Source: Devosia aquimaris (lineage in GTDB: Bacteria; Pseudomonadota; Alphaproteobacteria; Rhizobiales; Devosiaceae). Taken from it: a stretch of 64,000 nt of DNA. The notes beneath the pieces were generated by a model. It ran no database searches. It had not been told where the DNA came from and saw only the letters and a program-made list of their open reading frames with translations. The translations under genes and the position numbers were made by a program. Position 1 is the first letter of the stretch; each line of letters starts with the position of its first letter. Positions 8,979 to 16,130 of this stretch are shown here, piece by piece. The stretch is taken from NCBI RefSeq assembly GCF_020169335.1, contig NZ_JAIEZN010000001.1, forward strand, positions 823,426 to 887,425, read 5' to 3'.

Positions 8979-9875
8979 CTAAAGTGTCAGCGCTTCAAGT
9001 GCGGGACGCAGGCGCCCGTTCGCTGCTGCCAACAGCTGCGCCGCAGCCGCAACATCGCTTGCGCCCTTGGCCAGCAGAATCGCGATCTTGACCGCCCCAT
9101 TGGCCAGGCTCAGGCTGCGCTCGGCCGCCTCGGCATTCACGCCCGCAACGGCCATAACGATGCGTTGGGCCCGCCCGCGCAGCTTGAGATTGTCCGCCAC
9201 CACATTGACCATGTAGCCGTCATGCACATGCCCCAGATGGATCGCCACCATGGTCGACAGCATGTTGAGCGTGATCTTCTGTGCCGTGCCCGCGCCCATC
9301 CGGGTCGAGCCGGCAATCACCTCGGGTGGGGTGGCGACACAGATGCCCACATCAACCAGATCAAACAGCGGCACATCGGGATTGTTGGCAATGCCGATGG
9401 TGGCGGCGCCTGCCGTCCGGCCCGCCTCAACCGCGGCAAGCGGGTAGGGCGTCGAGCCACTGGCCGTTAGCGCGATCACGCAGTCCTTCGGTCCCACCGC
9501 AAGCGCTGCCAACTCACGCCGCGCCGCTTCGGCGTCGTCCTCAGGGCCGCCCGGCAAGCCCGGCAATTGACCCAGTCCACCGGCCAGCAGAATGACGATC
9601 TGCTCGCGTCCGATGCCATAGGTGCCCGGCAGTTCCGCACCGTCCGCCAGCGCCATCAGGCCCGAGCTGCCGGCTGCGGCATAGATCAGCCTGCCGCCGG
9701 ACCGCAGCGCCGCCGCCGCAAGCTCCGCCGCCCTGGCAATCTCGGGCACCGCAAGTTGCACGGCACGCGCAGCCTCCGCCTGGGCCAGGGCCAGCGTCTC
9801 CAGAATCGCGGTGGGGCTCTGCGTGTCCAGGCCCAGCGCCTTGGGGTGGCTCATTTCTGTCCGGGCTGACGTCAT
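8979..9875 (-). CDS. murQ: N-acetylmuramic acid 6-phosphate etherase
   Basis: A 298-residue SIS-fold lyase that cleaves the D-lactyl ether of MurNAc-6-phosphate, giving GlcNAc-6-phosphate during wall recycling or MurNAc use. The SIS motif GGRLIYAAAGSSG is followed by the catalytic glutamate region DGAELPGTYG, matching DASECPPTF of the family. ALTASGSTPY and STRMGAGTAQKITLNM are also characteristic. I start it at ATG 9873-9875 because GTGGAG lies just upstream and the length then equals the E. coli enzyme; a longer frame extends to 9926. It is divergent from gntR-SIS-nagA, which would process the product. Confidence 0.93.
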   Translation of the reverse strand: MTSARTEMSHPKALGLDTQSPTAILETLALAQAEAARAVQLAVPEIARAAELAAAALRSGGRLIYAAAGSSGLMALADGAELPGTYGIGREQIVILLAGGLGQLPGLPGGPEDDAEAARRELAALAVGPKDCVIALTASGSTPYPLAAVEAGRTAGAATIGIANNPDVPLFDLVDVGICVATPPEVIAGSTRMGAGTAQKITLNMLSTMVAIHLGHVHDGYMVNVVADNLKLRGRAQRIVMAVAGVNAEAAERSLSLANGAVKIAILLAKGASDVAAAAQLLAAANGRLRPALEALTL

Positions 9876-9900
9876 GCTGGTCTCCACTCGTGGCGATAAT

Positions 9901-10051
9901 GCCAAAAAAATACCACTTGTCCACATGGCGACCGCCGCGGCGGTTCACTGCTCACTCTATTGCGCGACATAGCGCAATTGGCGCAACGGCATGCGGCGAA
10001 ATCCACAGGGGCTTGGTTTTGCGCTTGGTGAATGGTATTTTATTGGTATTA
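9901..10051. promoter_or_regulatory. Candidate GntR operators in the murQ/gntR divergent promoter region
   Basis: TGGTATTT at 10033-10040 and TGGTATTA at 10044-10051 form a direct repeat with an 11-bp period. The same word occurs on the minus strand at 9908-9915 (AAATACCA on plus), close to the murQ start. TGGTAT resembles half-sites reported for HutC/NagR-type GntR regulators of amino-sugar genes. An additional inverted repeat ATTGCGC-N6-GCGCAAT spans 9959-9978. I infer autoregulation by the GntR protein encoded next door and co-regulation of murQ. Confidence 0.5.
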
Positions 10052-10135
10052 TGTCGCACGGGACAGCGCTTGCCCGATCCCCGGGGATCGATGGTATGCA
10101 GGTCACCAAGATCTATGAACGCAAGAGGGAAGTGA

Positions 10136-10924
10136 GTGACTGAGCTGTCCAACAGTTTCTTTTCCGCCGGTCCCATCGTCCTGCCCCAGGGGGGACCCCT
10201 CTACCTGCAGTTGAAACGCTGGATTGAAGACGCCATTCACCGTGGCGATATTGGCGCGGGCGATGCCCTGCCGTCCGAGCGCGACCTGGCCGCCCGGGTC
10301 GATGTGTCCCGTGTCACCGTGCGCAAGGCCGTGCTGCAACTGGTGCAGGATGGCATTCTGGTGCAGCGCCATGGCTCGGGCACATTCGTTGCGCCGCAGA
10401 CCCAGCGCGTCGAACAATCCCTGTCCCAGCTCACCTCGTTCACCGAGGACATGGCCCGCCGTGGCATGGCTGTGCGCGCCGAGTGGCTTGATCGCGGCAT
10501 CTATCTGCCCTCGCCGGAGGAAACGATCATTCTCGGCCTGTCGGCCGGTGACCACGTGGCGCGCATCTCCCGCCTGCGCCTGACCGGCGATATTCCGCTG
10601 GCGATCGAACGGGCCTCGCTCTCCACCCAGGTGCTGCCCGATCCCCTGGCGATCGGGGATTCGCTCTATCGCCACCTCGACAAGTCCGGCAACCGGCCCA
10701 CGCGCGCCATCCAGCGTATCCGCGCCGCCAATCTCGACGCCAATGATGCCCAGCTGCTGCAGGTGGCCGTCGGCTCGGCCGGGCTCAATATCGAGCGCAC
10801 CTCCTATCTCGCGTCTGGGCGCGTGATCGAATTCACCCGCTCCATCTATCGGGGCGACACCTATGACTTTGTCGCCGAACTTCGGCTCGGCGACTCTCCA
10901 ACGACCGGAAGTAGCAAGACGTGA
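10136..10924 (+). CDS. GntR family regulator, HutC subfamily (UTRA domain)
   Basis: A 262-residue transcription factor. The winged helix occupies about residues 20-85 (GDALPSERDLAARVDVSRVTVRKAV, then GSGTFV). The C-terminal UTRA ligand domain follows from about residue 105, ending EFTRSIYRGDTYDFVAEL. The start is GTG 10136, supported by AGAGGGA at 10124-10130. It overlaps the downstream SIS gene by four bases. By position it should repress murQ and its own operon in response to an amino-sugar phosphate; NagR/NagQ-like proteins behave this way, but the ligand here is inferred. Confidence 0.93.
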   Translation: MTELSNSFFSAGPIVLPQGGPLYLQLKRWIEDAIHRGDIGAGDALPSERDLAARVDVSRVTVRKAVLQLVQDGILVQRHGSGTFVAPQTQRVEQSLSQLTSFTEDMARRGMAVRAEWLDRGIYLPSPEETIILGLSAGDHVARISRLRLTGDIPLAIERASLSTQVLPDPLAIGDSLYRHLDKSGNRPTRAIQRIRAANLDANDAQLLQVAVGSAGLNIERTSYLASGRVIEFTRSIYRGDTYDFVAELRLGDSPTTGSSKT

Positions 10925-11949
10925 CCGACCAGACCCATATGCGCCGTGAAATCAACGAGATCCCCGGCGTCATCGCGACCTTCCTGGATAAGAGCGGCAC
11001 TGTACTGGATGCCGCTGCGGCTGCCCTGCGCGAGCGCGATCCCAATGTCATTGCCACGGTGGCCCGCGGCTCGTCCGACCACGCCTGCGCCTATCTCAAA
11101 TATGCCGCCGAGCTGACCCTGGGCCTGCCGGTCGCCTCCATCGGCCCCTCGATCGCCTCCATCTATGGCAAGGACATCAAGCTGGGCCGCGGCGCCGCCA
11201 TTGCGGTATCCCAGTCTGGCAAATCGCCTGACATCGTTGGCATGGCCCAGTCGGCCCGCCGCTCCGGCGCCCTCTCGATCGCCATCACCAACACCGCCGG
11301 CTCGCCCCTGGCAGAGGCCTCTGATTTCACCATCGACCTGCTTGCGGGCGCTGAAAAGAGCGTGGCGGCCACCAAGACCTTTGTCGCGTCCGTCGTCGCC
11401 GGACTGGCGCTGATCGCCCGCTGGAGTGGCGATGCTGCCCTTCTGGCCGCCGTCAACGATCTGCCAGAGGCGCTCGAAAAGGCCGTGCATTGCGACTGGT
11501 CCGAGATGATCGGCGCGCTTGATGGCCACAATGCTCTTTATGTCCTGGGCCGCGGTCCCGGCTTTGCCATCGCCAATGAAGCTGCGCTCAAGTTCAAGGA
11601 GACCTGCAACATCCAGGCTGAATCCTACAGCGCCGCCGAAGTGATGCACGGCCCGGTCGCCATCGTTACGCGCGGCTATCCGGTGCTCGGCCTGGCCGCC
11701 CGCGATGCCGCTGAAACCTCGGTTGCCGAGATGACCCACAAGCTGGCCGGGCAGGGGGCACTGGCCTTCCTCACTAGCAGTCTGCCGGGCGCCGCCAAAG
11801 CGCTGCCCTTTGCCGCAACCGGCCATTCGATCACCGACCCGCTGGCCCTGATTGTCTCCTTCTATGGTCTAGTGGAGGCGCTCTCGCGCCATCGCGGCTT
11901 CAATCCCGACCTGCCGCCGGCGCTCAAGAAGGTCACCGAAACAGTATGA
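10921..11949 (+). CDS. SIS-domain glucosamine-6-phosphate deaminase-like protein (NagB-II/AgaS type)
   Basis: A 342-residue protein with two SIS domains, like the isomerase half of GlmS but without the glutaminase part. Motifs include VARGSSDHA near residue 42, AVSQSGKSPD near residue 95, EKSVAATKTF and LGRGPGFAIANEAALKFKE. In nag clusters such proteins deaminate and isomerise glucosamine-6-phosphate to fructose-6-phosphate. It starts with GTG at 10921 inside the gntR stop (GTGA) and overlaps nagA by ATGA, so three genes are translationally coupled. Classic NagB is absent here, so this enzyme probably fills that step. Confidence 0.88.
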   Translation: MTDQTHMRREINEIPGVIATFLDKSGTVLDAAAAALRERDPNVIATVARGSSDHACAYLKYAAELTLGLPVASIGPSIASIYGKDIKLGRGAAIAVSQSGKSPDIVGMAQSARRSGALSIAITNTAGSPLAEASDFTIDLLAGAEKSVAATKTFVASVVAGLALIARWSGDAALLAAVNDLPEALEKAVHCDWSEMIGALDGHNALYVLGRGPGFAIANEAALKFKETCNIQAESYSAAEVMHGPVAIVTRGYPVLGLAARDAAETSVAEMTHKLAGQGALAFLTSSLPGAAKALPFAATGHSITDPLALIVSFYGLVEALSRHRGFNPDLPPALKKVTETV

Positions 11950-13106
11950 GTGATCTACAGGCCATCAGCGGCGCGCGCATTTTCGACGGCCAGGGCTGGC
12001 ATGACGATGCGGCCCTGCTCACCGAGTTCGGCCACGTCTCGGGCATTGTCCGCGCTGCGGACGTGCCCGCGCACGCCGAGCGCGTCACGCTTGCTGGTGG
12101 CATGCTGGTTCCCGGTTTCGTCGACCTGCAAGTCAATGGCGGCGGAGGTGTACTGTTCAACAACGACCCGACCCTGTCGGGCATCCGCACCATCTGCGCC
12201 GCCCATGCCCAGTTCGGCACCACGGCGCTGTTGCCCACGCTGATCACCGACACCGTGCCGGTCAATGTCGCTGCCATTGCCGCCGGCAAGGCCGCGGCGG
12301 ACGCCGCCGTGCCCGGCTTCATCGGGCTGCACCTCGAGGGGCCGCATCTGTCGCTGGCCCGCAAGGGCACCCATCACCCCGACCTCATCCGCCCCATGGA
12401 CGCCGAGGATTGCGCGCGCCTGATCGCGGCGCGTGCCGAACTGCCCAATCTCCTGGTCACGGTGGCCGCCGAAACGGTCGAGCCGGCCATGATTGCCGCG
12501 CTGCAGGCTGCCGGTATCGTGGTCAGCATCGGCCATTCCGATGCCGGCTTTGACGTTGCCACCGCCGCTTTCGAGGCTGGCGCGACCATGGCCACGCATC
12601 TGTTCAATGCTATGAGCCAGTTGGGCAACCGCGAGCCCGGCGTTGTCGGCGCCGTGCTGGCCTCGCCCCATGTGCATGCCGGCCTGATTGCCGATGGCAT
12701 CCACGTCCACCCCGCGGCGATCCGGGCGGCGCTGCGCGCCAAACACGGCACGGGTCACATCTTCCTGGTGACCGATGCCATGTCGCAGACCGGCACCGAC
12801 CTCACCAGCTTTACGCTCAACGGCCGCACCATCACCCGCGCCAATGGCGCCCTTCGCCTAGATGATGGCACCCTGGCCGGCGCCGATCTCGACATGATCA
12901 ATGCTGTCGAGTTCATGCACAGCACCATCGGCCTCACGCTGGACGAGGCGCTACGCATGGCCGCGCTCTATCCGGCAGAGGCCATGGGCATTGCGGACCT
13001 GCATGGCCACCTCGGCCCGGGCGCGCTGGCCAGCTTCGTGCATCTTGATGACGCCCGCCGAGTCAGCGCCACCTGGATCAGTGGCCGCCAGGTCTTCCAG
13101 GTGTAG
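11946..13106 (+). CDS. nagA: N-acetylglucosamine-6-phosphate deacetylase
   Basis: A 386-residue amidohydrolase that removes acetate from GlcNAc-6-phosphate, upstream of the deaminase step. Key motifs: PGFVDLQVNGGGG near residue 57, the metal ligand in HLEGPHLS, GHSDA, HLFNAMSQL and the catalytic aspartate in LVTDAM. The length is normal for NagA. The ATG overlaps the SIS gene stop. With MurQ the locus gives the route MurNAc-6-P to GlcNAc-6-P to GlcN-6-P to Fru-6-P. No sugar kinase or PTS gene accompanies it here. Confidence 0.95.
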   Translation: MSDLQAISGARIFDGQGWHDDAALLTEFGHVSGIVRAADVPAHAERVTLAGGMLVPGFVDLQVNGGGGVLFNNDPTLSGIRTICAAHAQFGTTALLPTLITDTVPVNVAAIAAGKAAADAAVPGFIGLHLEGPHLSLARKGTHHPDLIRPMDAEDCARLIAARAELPNLLVTVAAETVEPAMIAALQAAGIVVSIGHSDAGFDVATAAFEAGATMATHLFNAMSQLGNREPGVVGAVLASPHVHAGLIADGIHVHPAAIRAALRAKHGTGHIFLVTDAMSQTGTDLTSFTLNGRTITRANGALRLDDGTLAGADLDMINAVEFMHSTIGLTLDEALRMAALYPAEAMGIADLHGHLGPGALASFVHLDDARRVSATWISGRQVFQV

Positions 13107-13121
13107 CGAGGTCGTGTGCGC

Positions 13122-13321
13122 CTAGCCGCGACCAATATAAGGCATGTTGGTTGCCATGACCGTCATGAACTGGACACTTCGAGCCGTCCGCTAGGGCAAA
13201 TCGCTCCGGTGGAGCGATTTGAGGCGAGAAGGCCATGAGGCCTGCGGCCGAATGGCGCCCTCGTCGCTAGCCGCGACCAATATAAGGCATGTTGGTTGCC
13301 ATCACGGTCATGAACTGGACA
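13122..13321. repeat. 55-bp direct duplication of the SDR gene 3' end flanking a hairpin-bearing spacer
   Basis: Bases 13122-13176 and 13267-13321 match at 53 of 55 positions, offset by 145 bp. The second copy is the true 3' end of the minus-strand SDR gene including its stop. The first copy would encode the same last residues ([16 protein letters not shown], stop) without a gene attached. The 90-bp spacer holds a perfect 10-bp stem, AAATCGCTCC-GGT-GGAGCGATTT at 13198-13220, which could serve as a terminator between the convergent nagA and SDR genes. It looks like a remnant of a paralogue or a partial duplication. Confidence 0.9.
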
Positions 13322-14004
13322 TTGGCGCTCAGCGGCAGCTCGGCCATATAGACCAGCGCGTCCACGACATGACGCACGTCGAACGTGGGTTCTGGCACTA
13401 CGCTGCCATTGGCCTGCAGCGAGCCGCTGTTCATCTGGCTGGTCATGTCTGTGGCGGCATTGCCGATATCGATCTGTCCACAGGCAATCCCATAGGGGCG
13501 GCCATCGAGCGAAATCGCCTTGGTCAGCCCGGTGATGGCATGCTTGGAGGTGGTGTAGGACGCCGCCAGCGGCCGCGGCACATGCGCCGAGATCGAGCCA
13601 TTGTTGATGATGCGCCCGCCCTGGGGGCTCTGGTCGCGCATGATGCGGAAGGCTTCGCGCGCCACGTAAAAGGCGCCGTTGAGATTGGTGTCGATCATTT
13701 CGCGCCAGACATCGACCGCCAGATCGCCCACAGAGGCGGCGGGTGCAAAGCGCCCGGCATTGTTGAACACCACGTCGACCCGGCCATAGCGCCCCATCAC
13801 GGCCTCAAAGAAGGCGCCGACCGATTCCGGATCGGTCACATTGCACGACACGCCCAGGCCGCCGGTCTGCGCCGTCACGGCGTCGAGCGCATCCTGGCGG
13901 CGCCCACAGATCGCGATTCTGTAGCCGGCAGCCGCCAGACCCAACGCTGCCGCCTTGCCGATTCCGGATCCGCCCCCCGTTACCACCGCTACCTTGTCGC
14001 CCAT
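13267..14004 (-). CDS. Short-chain dehydrogenase/reductase (SDR)
   Basis: A 245-residue classical SDR with the cofactor motif TGGGSGIG near residue 10, NNAG near residue 83, the catalytic Ser region NNGSISAH and the YTTSK active site (Tyr-x-x-x-Lys). The substrate is unknown; such enzymes oxidise or reduce small alcohols and ketones. I start it at the ATG at 14002-14004 because AGGAGGAG lies directly upstream; the frame also opens further out to 14058. It is convergent with nagA. Its last 55 bp are duplicated downstream. Confidence 0.9.
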   Translation of the reverse strand: MGDKVAVVTGGGSGIGKAAALGLAAAGYRIAICGRRQDALDAVTAQTGGLGVSCNVTDPESVGAFFEAVMGRYGRVDVVFNNAGRFAPAASVGDLAVDVWREMIDTNLNGAFYVAREAFRIMRDQSPQGGRIINNGSISAHVPRPLAASYTTSKHAITGLTKAISLDGRPYGIACGQIDIGNAATDMTSQMNSGSLQANGSVVPEPTFDVRHVVDALVYMAELPLSANVQFMTVMATNMPYIGRG

Positions 14005-14338
14005 TGAACTCTCTCCTCCTGGTGCTCCGTTCCACCACGTCGGCCGCCACAGTTCCATCCCAAAATCTGCACATTCCCTTGTGGCTCTTAATTGCAGGCG
14101 TCGCGGCGCTGTTGCTGGCGTCTTTGTGCCGTCCGCAGGTCTGTGGCCTTAAAAAGCCCAGAAATCGGGGAAATTTAACGCCTTGTTCAGCCGGGTTAAC
14201 AAGAGGTTTCAATCTGTGTGCTGAATCTGCAACATACGGTTGGCAACCATATTGCCGCCCCGACAAAACGGCTTTTGCGCGATTGCGTCCTTTTTCGCCA
14301 TGCGTAGAGTGGGTCTTGCGAATCCATGCATGGGATCG

Positions 14339-14402
14339 TTTGTCGGTCGCAACGCGACGACAACACACTGCACCACGAATAGTGTGGTCGCGTTTCGACA
14401 AA
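14339..14402 (+). promoter_or_regulatory. Long imperfect stem-loop in the porin leader
   Basis: Three paired blocks nest here: TTTGTCG (14339-14345) with CGACAAA (14396-14402), AACGCGAC (14351-14358) with GTCGCGTT (14387-14394), and CACACT (14364-14369) with AGTGTG (14381-14386). That gives about 21 base pairs with two 5-nt bulges on the left arm and an 11-nt loop. It ends 47 nt before the porin start codon. It may stabilise the mRNA or be a small-RNA or protein target. The rest of 14005-14338 holds a short palindrome CCATGCATGG (14324-14333) and no recognisable gene. Confidence 0.6.
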
Positions 14403-14449
14403 CCGCCGCTCCGCCGGCACCAAGAATGACTGACTTTGGAGGTCAACTA

Positions 14450-15823
14450 ATGAAACTCAAGAGCCTTATCCTCGGTTCTGTAGCTGCTGCCGGTCTCTCG
14501 ACCTCGGGCTTTGCTGCCGATCTCGGCGTCCTCACCTCGATGGACCTTTGCAACGACCTGGGCCTGTCCGGCCTGACCATCTCGTCTGCCGACAACTGCC
14601 TGCAGATCTCGGGTTCCGTTTCCTACGAAATGAACTTCGGTAACTTCAACGGCAAGACCGTCATCTCCAGCCTGCCCCTGGGCGGCGCCGGCGTTGTCGT
14701 TCTCAAGGACATCGATGCCCCCGACACCGTCGCTGGCGGCACCAACGAGTGGAACTCGAAGGTTGAGTCCTGGCTGAAGTTCGTTGGCACTGCATCGAGC
14801 GACTTCGGTCCTGCTCGTGCTGTGATCAAGATCAAGAACGAAAACAAGTCGGTTTTCGTGAATGGCGTTCTGGGTGCTGCTGGCGACCAGAAGAACAACC
14901 TGTTCTTCATGGACGAAGCCTACGTCCAGGTTGGCGATGCGACCGTTCTCTCCGCTGGTAAGAAGGGTTCGATCTTCAACAAGGGCGACGACGAGCCCTT
15001 CAACTTCACTGGCCTGTTCGCTGCTTCCAAGGAAGACAAGGGCGTCATCGGCTCGGATGAATACTACAAGGCCTTCACCGCAACCGGCGGCCATGTCATC
15101 CAGCTCGAATCCGACTTCGGCAACGGCGTTGGCGGCAAGATCGGTCTGGAAAAGATCGACGCAGCCGGCACCCTGGTTGGCGTTCTGCAGTACTCGGGTG
15201 ACTCGGTCACCGCGCACATCAGCGCTGCTGCTGGTGGCATCCTCGACGGTATCGCTACCGCCGCTGACACCTATGCGATCCATGCCGGCTTCACCGGCAC
15301 GTTCGACGCCTTCAAGATCCGCGGCGCTCTGGCTGCCGGTGGTTCGACCCTCGCTGGCGACCAGACCAGCTACCTGAACGGCCTCGTGTCGGCTCAGGGC
15401 ACCTTCGACATGTTCACGATCGCAGCTTCGGCTGAAGTCCTGAGCAGCACCACTGCTGCTGGCGTCCGCTCGACCGGTTACGGTTTCGGCGGCTCCATCG
15501 GCGCCAAGGTGTCGGAAGGCGTGTCGGTTAACCTCGGTGGCCGTTACTTCGGTCAGGACGTTTCGGGTTCGGGCGCTGGCTACCAGGTTGCCGCTCAGCT
15601 CGTTGCTGCTCTCTCCGAGACCATCACCGTCACCGGCGAAGTCGGCGTCTATGGCCGCACCGAGCGCACCATTGCTGTTGCCACCCCGGCTCTGTCGGAC
15701 GTGTACGGCAGTGCAACCCTGGCTTGGGCTCCTGGCGGCGGTTTCACCTCGTCGGTTGGCGCCACTGTCCAGCAGAACGGTGCCTACAAGGTCACCTTCA
15801 AGGCTGCCAAGGCCTTCCAGTAA
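14450..15823 (+). CDS. Rhizobiales-type outer-membrane porin
   Basis: A 457-residue outer-membrane beta-barrel. A Sec signal peptide MKLKSLILGSVAAAGLSTSGFA ends at an AXA-like site near residue 22. The mature chain begins ADLGVLTSMDLCNDLGLSGL and shows alternating amphipathic strands rich in Gly, aromatic residues and Ser, ending in FKAAKAFQ with a C-terminal aromatic region, as in the alphaproteobacterial porin family. The ATG at 14450 is preceded by GGAGG at 14438-14442; an in-frame extension upstream is not plausible. Codon use is strongly biased (many GCT, GGT, TCG), fitting high expression. A strong terminator follows. Confidence 0.88.
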   Translation: MKLKSLILGSVAAAGLSTSGFAADLGVLTSMDLCNDLGLSGLTISSADNCLQISGSVSYEMNFGNFNGKTVISSLPLGGAGVVVLKDIDAPDTVAGGTNEWNSKVESWLKFVGTASSDFGPARAVIKIKNENKSVFVNGVLGAAGDQKNNLFFMDEAYVQVGDATVLSAGKKGSIFNKGDDEPFNFTGLFAASKEDKGVIGSDEYYKAFTATGGHVIQLESDFGNGVGGKIGLEKIDAAGTLVGVLQYSGDSVTAHISAAAGGILDGIATAADTYAIHAGFTGTFDAFKIRGALAAGGSTLAGDQTSYLNGLVSAQGTFDMFTIAASAEVLSSTTAAGVRSTGYGFGGSIGAKVSEGVSVNLGGRYFGQDVSGSGAGYQVAAQLVAALSETITVTGEVGVYGRTERTIAVATPALSDVYGSATLAWAPGGGFTSSVGATVQQNGAYKVTFKAAKAFQ

Positions 15824-15847
15824 TCCTCGGATTACGACCCACTACGG

Positions 15848-15881
15848 AAAGGCCCGGCTCACGCCGGGCCTTTCTGCTTTT
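15848..15881 (+). terminator. Rho-independent terminator after porin
   Basis: AAAGGCCCGGC at 15848-15858 pairs perfectly with GCCGGGCCTTT at 15863-15873 around a TCAC loop, followed by the T-rich CTGCTTTT. It lies 25 bp after the porin stop codon. Confidence 0.9.
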
Positions 15882-16130
15882 GCGGGGTGACCGTTGCTCG
15901 CCATCCTCGCGCCTGGACTGTTGACCGCGCGGCGACGGAGCCGACCACAGCGACATTTTGCCGGCTGCGTCACCGCTGATTCTGCCTCTGCTAGCCCCAT
16001 GAGCTGTCAGGTCCTGACCCGCTCGCGAAAATGCGTTAGAGAACAGGCCGTTAGCGAACCAAAATCCATTTCATCGCCGGTCGAAATGCTCTAGCGTTGC
16101 CGCAGTTGCGGACGTTTCACTGGATATTGA
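15882..16130. other. Intergenic region between porin terminator and OmpA-repeat gene
   Basis: No gene is supported. Near 16060-16095 the sequence CATTTCATCGCCGGTCGAAATGCTCTAG resembles a decayed copy of a dispersed intergenic repeat that I associate with Rhizobiales chromosomes (words such as TCGAAATGCTCTAG); this is recollection and not proven here. The promoter of the next gene should lie in this stretch. Confidence 0.3.

Noticed and set aside
15884-16094. Short ORF after the porin terminator
   Set aside because: No ribosome site, no recognisable sequence, and it overlaps repeat-like intergenic DNA.
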